Of a stretch of DNA of 64,000 bases, positions 37,801 to 48,887 are shown one piece after another. How positions within the stretch are numbered: the stretch's first letter is position 1; each line of letters opens with the position of its first letter. Origin of the DNA: Sipunculus nudus (Eukaryota > Annelida > Sipuncula > Golfingiida > Sipunculidae); contig CM049318.1 of assembly GCA_026874595.1 (NCBI GenBank), forward strand, positions 8,286,741 to 8,350,740, given 5' to 3'. Below the pieces are notes generated by a model. The model did no database searches. It was not told the origin of the DNA and was given only the letters and a program-made list of their open reading frames with translations. The position numbers and the translations under genes are program-made.

Positions 37801-38301
37801 TCAAAGGAACGAAGTCCTATTGACCCAATTTTTGGCATGGTAGGAGATTATGGGGACATCTAACTGTATGCCGAAATTCAGATTCGTAGGTCCAACGGTG
37901 TCGAAACGTGCCAGTCTTACGGACGGACATCCAGACAACATCCAGACGGACGGCACGACAAACGGACGGACGACGGACAATGGACCATGACTATAGCTCA
38001 GATGACTTATAGTCAGCTGAGCTAATTATGTCTACATGTTATTCTTGATACACGGGGTTAACTGCAAAAACTGGTGTATACAGTAAAATTTTGAATATAC
38101 TTAACTAACCTAATCGATTGGGTTTCATTTGCATCAAAGAGCACAATGAAGTATATGTAATATTTAGATTGACCATATGTACAATAGAGGTAATTTGCTT
38201 TTTCTTTATCTGCTATCATACGTATTGTCTGTGTACAGATATATCCAATCAAGTTTCTGACTTTAAGACACAGAAATAATGATTTCCTCTTATATTTTCA
38301 G
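34854..38301. other. Large intron of the PHD/FLYWCH gene, filled with repeat family B
   Basis: From about 35280 the intron contains family B sequence. 36650-37300 and 37300-38030 are successive related copies, and the second ends with GACGGACGGACGACGG, then CTATAGCTCAGATGACT and AGTCAGCTGAGCTAA (38013-38025). A long G run sits at 36475-36492. I see no independent gene; the small frames are chance. Confidence 0.6.
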
Positions 38302-39327
38302 AAGGACCCAGAGTTCCGAACCCTGTGCCGGTGCAATACTTGGGACAAATTGCCAACCGGTTTAGACAAGGAAATAGGCCAAAGCATCCAACAGATCTCC
38401 TGTTCGACCTGCAGTGGGAGCACGTTCCGGAAAATTTCCAGGTAGTTGACGTGACAGTTGGTCTGAGGAGGCACCTGATTCTCTTAACGGAAGAACAGCT
38501 ACAACTTCTCAGCAGGGCACGTCGTTGGTTCGTTGATGGAACTTTCAAGGTGATCATATTTTACAGTAACACTAACTTCTTAATGTTTTAATACGTTTTT
38601 ACTGTTTTGTTGTGAATGTGATAAATATTGATAAATGTATATCTATGTTACTGTTAGTGGTTATATCTGTTCCAGGCTGTTTACATAATAAATATAAAAT
38701 ACATCTGCTAGTGTGCTACCATGACGTTAATAAATTCATACCTTTTCATAATACTCATTTTTAATATTACTCTTCAAATTTTAGGTGGTCAAGTATCCCT
38801 TGACACAGCTATGGTCAATCCAGGCCAACCAAGGTCAGCTGAATATGTATCTACTCCTACGTCTGCTTAGTGACAAAAGCCGGCTGGTGACGCTGGAACT
38901 GGATCTCCTTAGGGAATCACAGGTGACAAGGAGGCAGAGGTCCTAAGACACTACAAAGAGACTATTCCGACTGTGGGAGGAATATACAGCCGGCGAGATG
39001 ACAGCTCGCCCGTTAATGAGGGCAGCATCCCATCTGACCCCGCAACCAGTTTGATAGATTTGTGCTTGTATATAATTGTTTGTATATAATTGCTTGTATA
39101 TTACTGTATATATGTTTTGTATATAATTGCTTGTATTGTAAAAATTTATTGGAAACCGTCTACTTTAAATAATTATATTATAATGTGATAAAATGCTTAC
39201 CTTCACAGATTCTTGGCATATTATGTGTGCTGTCTACAGTAAACATGCGAGCTGACACTTTCTTGAACAGAGACACAAACTCCCTTTGATGCAGCCAGTG
39301 ATTCTTCACGCCAACCGAGGGAAGACG

Positions 39328-40001
39328 GGGACTGCATAAAACGCGTGCACGCCTGCGTGCAGTTTCGACTGCTTTAGCAAGTGCCTAAACCGCGTGCGGC
39401 CCGATTTGCGGACAACAACGTCTGGCCAGAAAAAAAAGTTATTTTTGGGGGTGTTTTGTTAATTTGTCTGAGGGAACTTTATGTAATTTATGCGGGGAAT
39501 AACATGAATATTTTTTTTACTATTAATATGAAGATTACAGCTGTACATCACAAGCATGAAGGATAGCCGTGACGCGGGGAGTAACGGCGACGTAACACTG
39601 CATGCTGCAACAGGTTTACTTGGGGTAAAAAGCAGTTGAGGAGTCCATTTTTTAATTGAATGGCAAAGTGGGCGGACAGAAAGATAAATATGTAAAAATT
39701 ATATATGAAAATGACTATACTTGGAGGCAATGATCCAGTAAGTAATCGCGTTGCAAATATCGTTTTGTAATAACATGCTATTTACCCATAATAATTTATT
39801 ATGACACCTTGTGTCCTCTTTATTACTTACAAAGTTCCATGCATGGCTTTTTACTACTTCAACATCATGTATTCAATACTTGTAGAATAAAAGATGTAAA
39901 AACTAAAAGACAAACATTACCATTTTGAAAGTACCTGTTTATAGTTAAAAGCAATGGCCCAATTTATATATCTATTAATAATAGCCTACCGATTTTGACA
40001 G

Positions 40002-40071
<70 letters not shown>

Positions 40072-41335
40072 ATAGTTACATCAGTTATGTACCGGTACAA
40101 TAGGACAGGTACCAGTTTACATGAATCCTTAATTGTCTAAAGTTTGGTGCCATTAAATGTTAAATGTGGATGCCAATTTTGCCAAACGTTCACTGGATTA
40201 ATAGCAAATGTAATGCAGAAGCTATGATTTACTCAACCAGTCACAGGCAATCAAAACATCAAAGGATCTAATCATTAATTCATTTTTGCTGTATGTATTT
40301 AAAACATAAGGATTAGTCATATCGCTAAAGTGACCTGCAAAATAACTGAACTGTAATTTATTGCTTAATAAAAATGTAAAAAAATTATATATAAAATTAG
40401 CTTAATCTGGGATAGTGATCTTAGATTTTACACTTATAAACAGTTTTAGTTATTGTGTCCATTTGAGTACAACTAACTGACGGTATATCAGAAATGGTTC
40501 AATGTGACAGTTGTGATAAATGTTTTTTTTTCATGTAATCTTGGATATCTAGAACTTAGTAGAAAAAGGTGGATTTGTCACATATGTAAATAGGATAAAA
40601 TGTAATAAAAATATATATTTCACATTCAAGTTCTTGGTTGTTACATGGTCAATTTTTATTTTTAAAGCCATATTAATTATTCTAGAATGGCTAGTGTTTT
40701 AGTTGGATTGGTGTACGTGGTATATGTCTCAGTAACTTGTTTTTCATAATATATTTCACTTTGTGCTTATTTTTGCCTGTTATAACAGTAATGATATTCT
40801 GTACATATTTATTGTATCACATATTTCTGTATATGTTGTGTTTGTTGTAAATAATTTTGTTGTAACCAGTATGTGGCTTCAGTTCAATTCCTCAGAATAA
40901 AGACACCAAAGAAATATTATTAGTTATAATTGTATTCTCATTATGAATATAATAATCAAATTCGATCTTTTATAATTATTTAAATCAAATGACTAATAAT
41001 AATTAATTCTTTTATAATTTCTCACATATGAACAGTGAAAAAAATATTCATGATGAATACTGTTTATGCATGTTAATACCCACATAAATTATATAAATAT
41101 AATATAAACATAAATCATATATATATATATATATGTATATATGTATATATATATATATATATATATAATAAATAATAATAAGTTCCATCAGACAAATTAA
41201 CAAAACACACCCCACAATAACTTTTTTTCTGGTCAGACGTTGTTGTCCGCAAAATCCGGCCGCACGCGAATTAGGCACTTGCTAAGGCAGTCGAAACTGC
41301 GTGCACGTAGGCGTGCACGCGTTTTAGGCAGTCCC
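39328..41335. mobile_element. MULE-like long-TIR element without coding capacity
   Basis: The left arm starts GGGACTGCATAAAACGCGTG (39328) and the right arm ends as its inverted copy at 41335 (ACGCGTTTTAGGCAGTCCC). Inverted similarity runs about 150-200 bp inward (GTCTGGCCAGAAAA, GTTTTGTTAATTTGTCTGA, then AATTTATGNGG). Flanks GGGAAGACG (39319-39327) and GGGAAGTTG (41336-41339 rejoined with 46978-46982) are an imperfect 9-bp TSD, 7 of 9. The centre is AT-rich with TA microsatellites (40003-40068 and about 41118-41166) and no transposase. Confidence 0.75.
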
Positions 41336-41587
41336 GGGAGGGTGTATCTAAAACCCGGAGATCTCCGGCCGGAGATCAAAATAAAACCCGGAGATCGCGA
41401 TATCTTAATTAATAAGGCAGCAATTAGTATTAAACGTTCCCCTTGACACTTTCAAATGACATCCGCATCGAATATGATACTTAATTTACAAGTGCACAAG
41501 GTATTTTTTCAGTTATCCACGGAAACCTCACCCGGAGACCACCCGGAGATCGTCCGGAGACCGCCATCTTGCCCGGAGTACTTCCCA

Positions 41588-42704
41588 TAGACTTGTACCC
41601 CGCTCTATTATGGCACCGCTGCTCTAGGCCAATCATAGAGACGGGCGTACAACGCCATCTTCAGTACTCCAAGCAGACTGGTTCCAACTACAATATGTAT
41701 TATAATGATAAAAATCAGTATTTCATTTGCTCAGAGAAGTTGCCAAAAGTTGGCTGTGCATTGCTAGCCCATAAGAATGAAAACTTCTCAATTGCTTTTT
41801 TTCAGTGACTGATGCAATGTGGAGTCCATAGATTGCACCTGCAGTTAACTGTGATTATAACACTCCATACACAACTGTGAGATTTAACATATATCAATTG
41901 ATTAATGTTCAGTACATCTATGTGTATTGTATATTTTACCACTAAAAAACATTACTGTTCTGTTCTCAGCCCTATTTTGCACCAAGGAAGTTAAAATTAG
42001 AACATAATAGTACACAGGCCTAAAGCCTTATACAGGACTGCCACCAATTGCAAGATGTCCACCGCCGCTGTTAATGCTTCAATTCTCTCTGTACAAATAA
42101 TATCAGTTGTTGATGTTACAGGTGCTTCATGCTTTCCTGAATGGTTATTTTTTATTACAGGCCTTTCGACATACAACATTGTGTGAACATTGTTTGTTAA
42201 AACCATAGGAAATATTTTAATTCAATTTCCTTTCTAAGAGTAACAGATCGTATCGTGCTATAACCCCAGTTAGCCCTTTGGTGGGCCGGCGACGCAACAG
42301 AAACCCGAAACCTGTTGCGTCGCCGTCGGCGGCTAGTGCATTGCGTGTTACATTTATGATTAGATCAATAGATATTGATAATAAACCAATGCCACATACA
42401 GTGGAATATCTAATATTCAGTATATCGTATCATCTATACATCCATCAGTAAATTTTTGTGCAATGACTCATTTTTCAATAATCGGAAACTATAAATAACT
42501 AAAGAAAGTAATTTTATAAGAAATCTTCACGGATAACCAGCCAAGGTCGCCTGAACGTCCATGACAATCGGTATGAGCGTGCAGTCTGGAGTTGGAACCA
42601 GTCTACAGGCAGGTCATGAGTTGCAACTGGGAGTACTCAAGATGGCGTTGTACGCCTGTCTCTATGCTTGGCTGAGGGCCATAATAGAGCAGGGTACCAG
42701 TCTA
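41588..42704. mobile_element. Nested MULE-like element inside the left TIR of the 5.6-kb element
   Basis: Ends are TAGACTTGTACCCCGCTC (41588) and, inverted, TAGACTGGTACCCTGCTC (42704). The inverted arms extend about 110 bp (CTCTATTATGG, GGCGTACAACGCCATCTT, GACTGGTTCCAAC). TACTTCCCA flanks both sides (41579-41587 and 42705-42713), a perfect 9-bp TSD. The uninterrupted right TIR of the host element (about 46700-46745) shows the continuous sequence across this point. It has no transposase frame. Confidence 0.85.
42288..42324. repeat. GC-rich perfect hairpin
   Basis: GGCGACGCAACAG (42288-42300) and CTGTTGCGTCGCC (42312-42324) form a perfect 13-bp stem with an 11-base loop, conspicuous in AT-rich surroundings inside the nested element. 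Confidence 0.8.
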
Positions 42705-43500
42705 TACTTCCCACTGATTCCCACTCGCCACAACAGATGCCGCCACATACATGTCTAACTTCCCCGCTCTGATATGTTATATCGTTTACGAGTCTAATTA
42801 ATTGGAACTGTCACTAAAGTACGTATATTTTTAAAAAAACTGTTTAATACACTAATCATATATTCTGTTTACCAATTTTCAATTTCCGGAAAATCTAGAA
42901 TGTTTGTAATATGTTTATAACTAATTATATATTCTTGCATATTATACAGAATATTTTCTTTTAGTATAAATTTTAGAGTAAAATATGTGATAATATATAA
43001 AATAGTTAAATTTGATATTTACATATAGATATTATCGTAACCTCAACTATCCTTAATTTTTTTAATGGTATAAAGGGTATGCATTAAATATGGAAATATA
43101 GAAATTATAAAACATATAAAATAGTATGTCTAATATGTGGTTTACTTAATTGCACTACAGTTTATTTAGCGGACCCCTGCATTCCAGCTCTTGGAAAACA
43201 ACGTATCCAGTTAGAAAATGGTTTTTGGCCTATTGGCACATGAGCACCTAGAGGGTTCCTGCCTCATAGCCGCGTAATTGGTTTTAACTTTATAATGATT
43301 GCATTATATTCTCTGTATTTCTGCTCTGGGAATGCATATTCATTGTTTGCAGAGGGTACATGTAAAGACGTAATCCTCCGATATATCTTCAGGTACATTT
43401 GCACAAATATTATGCCACCATATATCACACATTGAACATGTTATCATATTTCCATAAAAATAGTCAGGATATTTGCATGCATGGACAGTGTAATACTAGC

Positions 43501-45386
43501 TCATGATGCACATGTTTTACCTTGACAGGACGTTTTCGCTGAATTTTTGGAAACGGTGTGAATTTTTTTTTGCTCTAAATAGTTTTTTAAATGGGTTCTC
43601 ATTCTATTTTCATCATATACCAAGTCACTAATTTTATCATTGAACCAACTGGTCAGCCTATATATTGTTGGAAAATTCAACCGCGTTGGCGATCGCATAT
43701 ACCCCACAATCTGAGTTATTATTCTGCAACACGGCATTCACTATATACCGAAACATGTAATTTAGATTGCTCCAAATTGTAGATTTGGCAAAGCTGTATT
43801 TCTGTTGAGGAAGTAAGACTCTTTGCAGCCCCACGCAAACTATCTATTATAAACAGACCCCTCTCATCTGGTCGGACCGATATAAGCCAATTTTTGTTTT
43901 TGTTGGTGTTATCTTCGGGGATTTCTTTACGAATTTTGTTTAGCGGGCGATTACATTCGTCAGAGGTCTCACAATTTTCCTGGGTTATTTAATTTGTGGT
44001 CTGTTTTGGTGTAGAGGACGCACTTATTTCAAAAGATTGTGTATCGATAATGCTTTCCGGCATCCCTATACTGGACTACAATTAGGAGTTGGAAGCGAGG
44101 ATGAACTGTCGTCTTTAATTTTTTTCTTTGTTGTTACTATTACTCTCGCCAAAATCAAGTCTAATTCTCACTCGTTTCCGTTCTGAATTTTTCAAAATTG
44201 ATTTCGTTGTTTTTTTAACGGTAACATTATTTAATGGGGTTTTGGCCGGGGTAGCTTGTGTCTTAATTTTATCAATAGTACCCTGTTTAGTTTTTTTGTT
44301 TGTTTCGAAACGGGAACCGGGTCTTCTAGCTCGGGAGATTGCATGCAGAGATCTATCTCTAGTCGAGGTTATCATGGAAACATCGGTATCGGGAGCAGCT
44401 TCAAATTCGTACACGAAATCTGATTTCCTCGGCTGTTTTCTACACGTTTTTCTAGCCACCCTTTTCTTACTACGCCGAGACATTAGTGAAACATTTAGTT
44501 TGCGTTTTTGATCGATTACATCCATACCTGTCCCATAGATTTCCTGGCTGCAAGAATATGGTAGCAAATATTTGTTGCTGCGCACTGACATTTTTCTTTT
44601 GGGAACAGAGTTACCGCATATTTATTGTCATTGTTGCCCTCAACAATGAAAGTACCAAATTTCGCAACTAATTCTATTTTCCCGTTATTGATTATATCTT
44701 GTGCCCTTTCAATTTGTGTCAGGTTCTTTCTAATGAATTCCGAATTTACTTTTTCCTCTTTTTTATCTCCGCATCAGCATGCAACAAATCTGATTGAAGT
44801 CACGGGGGATCAGACATGAACTGGTTTATATTGTTTTTTACCTTTTCAACTATTAGTCCCGGGGCGCAAGTATCCTTGGGGAATGGTTGATCCTCAGGGT
44901 TTTCTAATAAATGCATATATTCTGACTTTAAATGATAAGAACCTAAATTAAAATAACCCCGCGAAATTTCTTTCAGATAATAATTTTGAAGATAATAAAA
45001 GCACAACGTCAAAGTATCTGTTGGTGCTTCTTTCCAATTTCTTAGACGTTTAATTACAACATTAAACGATTCAGCTCCGTTGTTGGTAACTCCGAAGGCA
45101 CTGTCATACACGTTACACTCTCCTAAAATAGGCCTATATGCGTATTTCATCAAATCTGATTTTAGTTGCTTATAAAAATATTCTCATATAGTTTCATGCC
45201 ATTTCAGGGAAAGATTCTCATAAGTTCTTTCGAAGTCTGACGGAGAAGCACTTTGCAGAATATTGATCAAATCTACTTTGTTTTCTGACCATCATCGTGT
45301 TTTTGAACAAACCCTTTTAAGTTGTTTTTAATGTTGTTCCAACAAGGCAGAACGGTGGCAATAGCATGCCCTTGCCAAGTTTCATG
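43501..45386 (-). pseudogene. MULE transposase C-terminus + SWIM finger + Ulp1-like protease (broken)
   Basis: Read on the minus strand. 45386-45285: HETWQGHAIATVLPCWNNIK. Then, after a frameshift (~45280), FERTYENLSLKWHETI with a stop (45184-45186), then 45153-44800: TNNGAESFNVVIKRLRNW and a helical segment. This is the C-terminal part of a MULE DDE transposase. A frameshift at about 44765 leads into a SWIM finger, CQCAATNICYH (44590-44558; CxCx6CxH). After another shift (~44525) comes a Lys/Arg-rich linker (to 44115). From about 43990 comes a C48/Ulp1-like fold: NWLISVRP, FIIDSLRG (catalytic-Asp position), LHVSVYSE, then QNNNSDCGVYAIANAVEF (oxyanion Gln and catalytic Cys, 43726-43706), and after a further shift DENRMRTHLKNYLEQ. 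The expected His before Trp is Asn. The N-terminus with the first catalytic Asps is absent. At least four frameshifts and two stops make it a pseudogene. The family reading is direct from motifs; a single fused ancestral ORF is inferred from order and strand. Confidence 0.75.
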
Positions 45387-45507
45387 ATTTTACTTTAATA
45401 TTATTCCACATATGTATTAATTTGTCTTCTATTAACTTTAATAAAATTGTGTGATATATTACATAATGTGAAATTCATTAGGTAACAGCGGGGCAATGCC
45501 AATTGGG

Positions 45508-45752
45508 AGAGAGAGAGGGGGGGGGGGGGAAGAAAGTGAGAGAGATAGAGAGGGAGAAAAAGAGAGGAGAATGGGTGATGGTAGGAGATTTAGGGAAACA
45601 TATTTAGACTGTATGTGTGTGTGTTTGGGTGTGAGAGAGAGAGAGAGGGGGGGGGGGATGAGAATGAGAGATGGTAGGACACATATATATATAGGGAAGC
45701 GTATTAAGATTGTGTGTTGGAGAGAGAGAGGGAGAGAGAGAGAGGGGTTACA
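45508..45752. repeat. GA-rich microsatellite
   Basis: Interrupted GA/GGGA runs with two long G runs. It lies upstream of the transposase fragment, where the missing N-terminal coding part would be expected. The plus-strand frame across it is not a gene. Confidence 0.85.
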
Positions 45753-47019
45753 CTATTTATATAACTACAGAAAGCAGGAAAATGGAACTGCTCATATTTT
45801 CAAACTAAGGGGTTTCGTTAGTGGGCCTTACGATCAAAGGATAATAGGATAACAGTATTTCAAATAGCTACAAAGGATTAATTACCCTGCCGAGGTCTAT
45901 TGGTCATCACTGTCCTTACATAAAAAATATTACTCCATAAATGAATTCGTTTTCCTCAGTTCAACGGTGTGTAACAGAAATTAATGAGTTTAATTAGTTT
46001 ATTATTAAATAGCCAAATCGACCATGTCTCTGGATGAGCCATACCTTTAATGAGGTTTGCCCGTAATAACTGTGTACACACCAGCACCTGCCTTAAAGCC
46101 CTGGTGCGCCGGGAAGTGAATTCCCAATTCAGTAATCAATTAACATTGATGGGGGTATCATCGCGCTGCCCTTTTTTATAATTATATTTTAAACCCGTTA
46201 AATTCTGGTCTTAGTGCCGAATAAGTAAACCACACTTTTGACATAGTTTTTATATGTTTTATAATTTCGTTATTTCAATATTAAGAAACCCACATATTTG
46301 ACATACTATTTTATATGTTTTATAATTCCTATATTTCCATATTTAATGCATACCCTTTATACCATTAAAAAATTAAGGATAGTTGAGGTTACGACAATTT
46401 CTATATGTAAATATCAAATTAAACTATTTTATATGTTATCACATATTTTACTATAAAATTCATACTAAAAGAAAATATTCTGTATAATATGCAACAAAAT
46501 ATAATTAGTTATAAAGATATTACAAATATTCAAGAGTTTTCAGAAACAGAAAATTGGTAAAGAGAATATATGATTAGTTTATTAAACAGTTTTTTAAACA
46601 ATATACGTATTTTAGTGACAGTTCCAATCAATTCGACTCGTAAACGATATAACATATCAGAGCGGGGAAGTCAGACATGTATGTGGCGGCATCTGTTGTG
46701 GCGAGTGGGAATCAGTGGGAAGCACTCATTGGCGGATCTCCGGGCAAGATGGCGGTCTCCGGACGATCTCCGGGTGAGGTTTCCGTGGATAACTGAATAA
46801 ATAAGTACTTTGTGCACTTGCAAATTAAGTATCATATTCGATGCGGATGTCATTTAGAAGTGTCAAGGGGAACGTGTAATACTAATTGCTGCCTTATTAA
46901 TTAAGATATCGCGATCTCCGGTTTTATTTTGATCTCCGGCCGGAGATCTCCGGGTTTTAGATACACCCGTCCCGTGAAGTTGTAGTTTCTTGCACGGACA
47001 CATGGTGGCGCCCCAGTGC

Positions 47020-48887
47020 GGCAATATAAAAAACTCGTAAGTCGAAAGCTTGAGAAGTCGGAAGCCGTTTTAAGTTTTAGTATAATTTTATAAAATAATG
47101 ACCATTACAACACTTCTTCGTGTTAAAATGGAAATATAGTCCCCCTTCGCAAAAGCAGAAAGTCTCACAAATATATATTCCTATATATGAAAATTAAAAT
47201 ATAGTTCCAATGAGTCGGAAGTTAACAGATGATGTTAAAAATGTATAAAACTCGGAAGTCAAGACCATAGCATCAATCAACAATAAAATAACATAACATA
47301 TTTATTTTCTGTCGGTTATAAATCAATATAACATCAGCCAAAGGCTATTGATCACCGACCGGAGCATAACCCGTACAAACATACACACTGAGAGAATGTA
47401 TAAATTAAAAAATAAAATATGCGATGAAATGAATTAATTACTGTATGCAGAAGTACATGCAGCATATCTTAAGTACATACAGAAGAAAAGTTAAGTATAG
47501 TGTTTACAAATATAACATTTGCATTTAATACCCTGCCATTTGGCTATTTTGGCCTTAAATACTGATAAAGAATCAGTTTGTTTACATTCAACAGACAAGG
47601 AATTCCAAATTTTACTAGAGAAGTATTTAAATGAATGCAGATCATAATTTGTAGTTTTCACTAGAGGCAACTAATGATCAGATTTTTGTCGAGTGTTGTA
47701 TGATGTAGACACCTCTTGGTAAAAATCTCGAAGATATACTGTGGAAAGATCATATTTAAAAGGTTTCAGTTACGATGGTCTTAAGTCTTTGTAGTTCTAG
47801 GTATTCAAAATTTTATTTATTCAAGAGCTCAGTATAGTCAGTATTTAAGTCTCCGTCATTCAGGCGTAGGACCCACTTTAAGATGCGCTCCATCTTGATT
47901 GTAAGTTTCTGTCTACAGAAATGCCAAATGATGGGGCAATAATTAAAGTTTGAATTATCTTTAGATTGTAATAAGTAACAACTATTTAAATGACAAGTGG
48001 TAAAAGGAGGAATCGCCATCTAAAATCTGTTCTGCCAGCTGTTAACTCGCTAGGTGCACTAGATAAATAATCACGTACATGAATGGATATATAAATAATC
48101 AAATTATATACAATTTAATAATTTCAGATATTGATTTATATTAACTTATATCACTTCGTCTTACTTAACTAATACTACATTATATCCTGTACAATGTTAT
48201 ATTTGATATTTAATAACTTTTAATGGTTTATATAATATTTTAGGAATATTGATTATGTTGAACTTTTATAATATAAGATATATTACAATATAATATAATT
48301 CAATATCAAATTATATCGCTGTTGAATTAATAAATATAATTCTATCGTCATATATGTTATTTAACACATATTTTGTATCATGTATGTATTTGTTCAATGA
48401 AAATAACAGAGAATACCAAAATAAATCTGTTTTGAATTATACTGGTTTTGTTATTTGTAATTATAGTATTTTGCAATAAATTCATGTTTTATATTTTAAT
48501 ATCAATTTATATATTACTTTGTTAGTTATACACAATTATTTTATTCACCTACATAAATATTACCTTATTAAATATTTGGGTTGATGCAAGACCCTTTCTG
48601 TTTCATTGCTGGTTGGTGCTATGTGTTTGACTTCAGAGTTTTATACATTTTGAGCATCTTCTGTCACTTTAGGCTGACTTCCGAGAGGCTTCCGACGCAT
48701 TAATTATGCTTTAATTTTCATATATGTCAATATATATTTTTGAAACTTTCTCGTATGACAAAAGGGGTTAATAACTTCCGTTCCAACACAAAAATTGTCG
48801 ATGTGTTCGTTATTTTTAAAATTATACTTAAAAATAAAACGGCTTCCGACTTTCGAAGGCTTCCGACTTGCGACTTTTATCTGTTGC
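47020..48887. mobile_element. MULE-like long-TIR element containing a LINE fragment
   Basis: Arms 47021 to about 47285 and about 48600-48887 are inverted copies (for example AGTCGGAAGCCGTTTTA, ATATATGAAAATTAAA, AATGTATAAAACTCNGAAGTCAA, about 80-85% alike). Flanks CCCCAGTGC (47011-47019) and CCCCTGTGC (48888-48896) form a 9-bp TSD with one mismatch. A LINE reverse-transcriptase tail lies inside (47491-48019). No MULE transposase is present. Confidence 0.75.
47491..48019 (-). pseudogene. Non-LTR retrotransposon (LINE) reverse transcriptase C-terminal fragment
   Basis: Contains SNFNYCPIIWHFCRQKLT and ERILKWVLRL (RT thumb region of CR1/L2/Jockey-type elements). After stops and shifts come LHSFKYFSSKIWNSL and FKAKIAKWQGIKCKCYIC, the usual C-terminal motif with the W-G-x-K-C-x-C-x-x-C ending. 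It ends at TAA (47491-47493). Stops near 47810 and 47650 show it is dead. It is a passenger in the surrounding TIR element. Confidence 0.75.

Larger units (their letters stand above)
32442..39054 (+). pseudogene. PHD finger-FLYWCH-MULE transposase gene, catalytic core deleted
   Basis: Exons inferred from splice sites and frame: 32442-32645, 33366-33431, 33772-33834, 34171-34355, 34606-34853, 38302-38549 and 38785-39054. All junction phases agree (0,0,0,2,1,0). Exon 1 encodes a C4HC3 PHD-like finger (CIHC...CDDC, HQWQHRTC, WTCAPC). The 34171 exon is acidic. Exons 34171-34853 form a FLYWCH-type finger (GKPLLVDSHGYSYGVF, LWRCT, LCNAMV, HCHA). The 38302 exon ends in WFVDGTFK, the first catalytic Asp region of MULE transposases, continued by VVKYPLTQLWSIQA. 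The sequence then jumps to a tail typical of these proteins (LNMYLLLRLL..., LFRLWEEYTAGE). About 250 residues including the other catalytic acids are therefore missing, and TAA at 38944-38946 interrupts the tail. The exons could still yield a DNA-binding protein. The domain reading is direct; the size of the deletion is inferred from my knowledge of the family. Confidence 0.75.
41340..46968. mobile_element. Large MULE (5.6 kb) with ~0.7-kb TIRs, carrying the SWIM/Ulp1 gene
   Basis: Both ends read GGGTGTATCTAAAACCC inward from 41340 and 46968. The flanking 9-mers GTCCCGGGA (41331-41339) and GTCCCGTGA (46969-46977) match at 8 of 9. The arms stay about 95% alike for roughly 240 bp up to the nested insertion at 41588-42704, and resume from 42714 to about 43155 (right arm about 46225-46720), so each TIR is about 0.7 kb. 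The outer 60 bp hold repeated CCGGAGATC / GATCTCCGG boxes, good candidates for transposase binding. The right arm contains a local 85-bp duplication (about 46225-46345). It was inserted exactly at the outer edge of the 39328-41335 element. Confidence 0.85.

Noticed and set aside
37900-38030. Helitron 3' terminus
   Set aside because: The hairpin and CTAA are suggestive but the spacing is wrong, no 5' TC end is identified, and no Rep/helicase is linked to it; kept only as a question.
39548-39730. Open frame inside the 39328-41335 element as a transposase remnant
   Set aside because: It has no MULE motif and is AT-rich; the element appears to have no coding sequence.
44128-44511. 127-codon plus-strand hydrophobic frame
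   Set aside because: Antisense shadow of the basic linker of the SWIM/Ulp1 gene; hydrophobicity follows from reverse-complementing Lys/Arg codons.
45496-45852. 118-codon Arg/Glu/Gly-rich frame
   Set aside because: Product of the GA-rich microsatellite.
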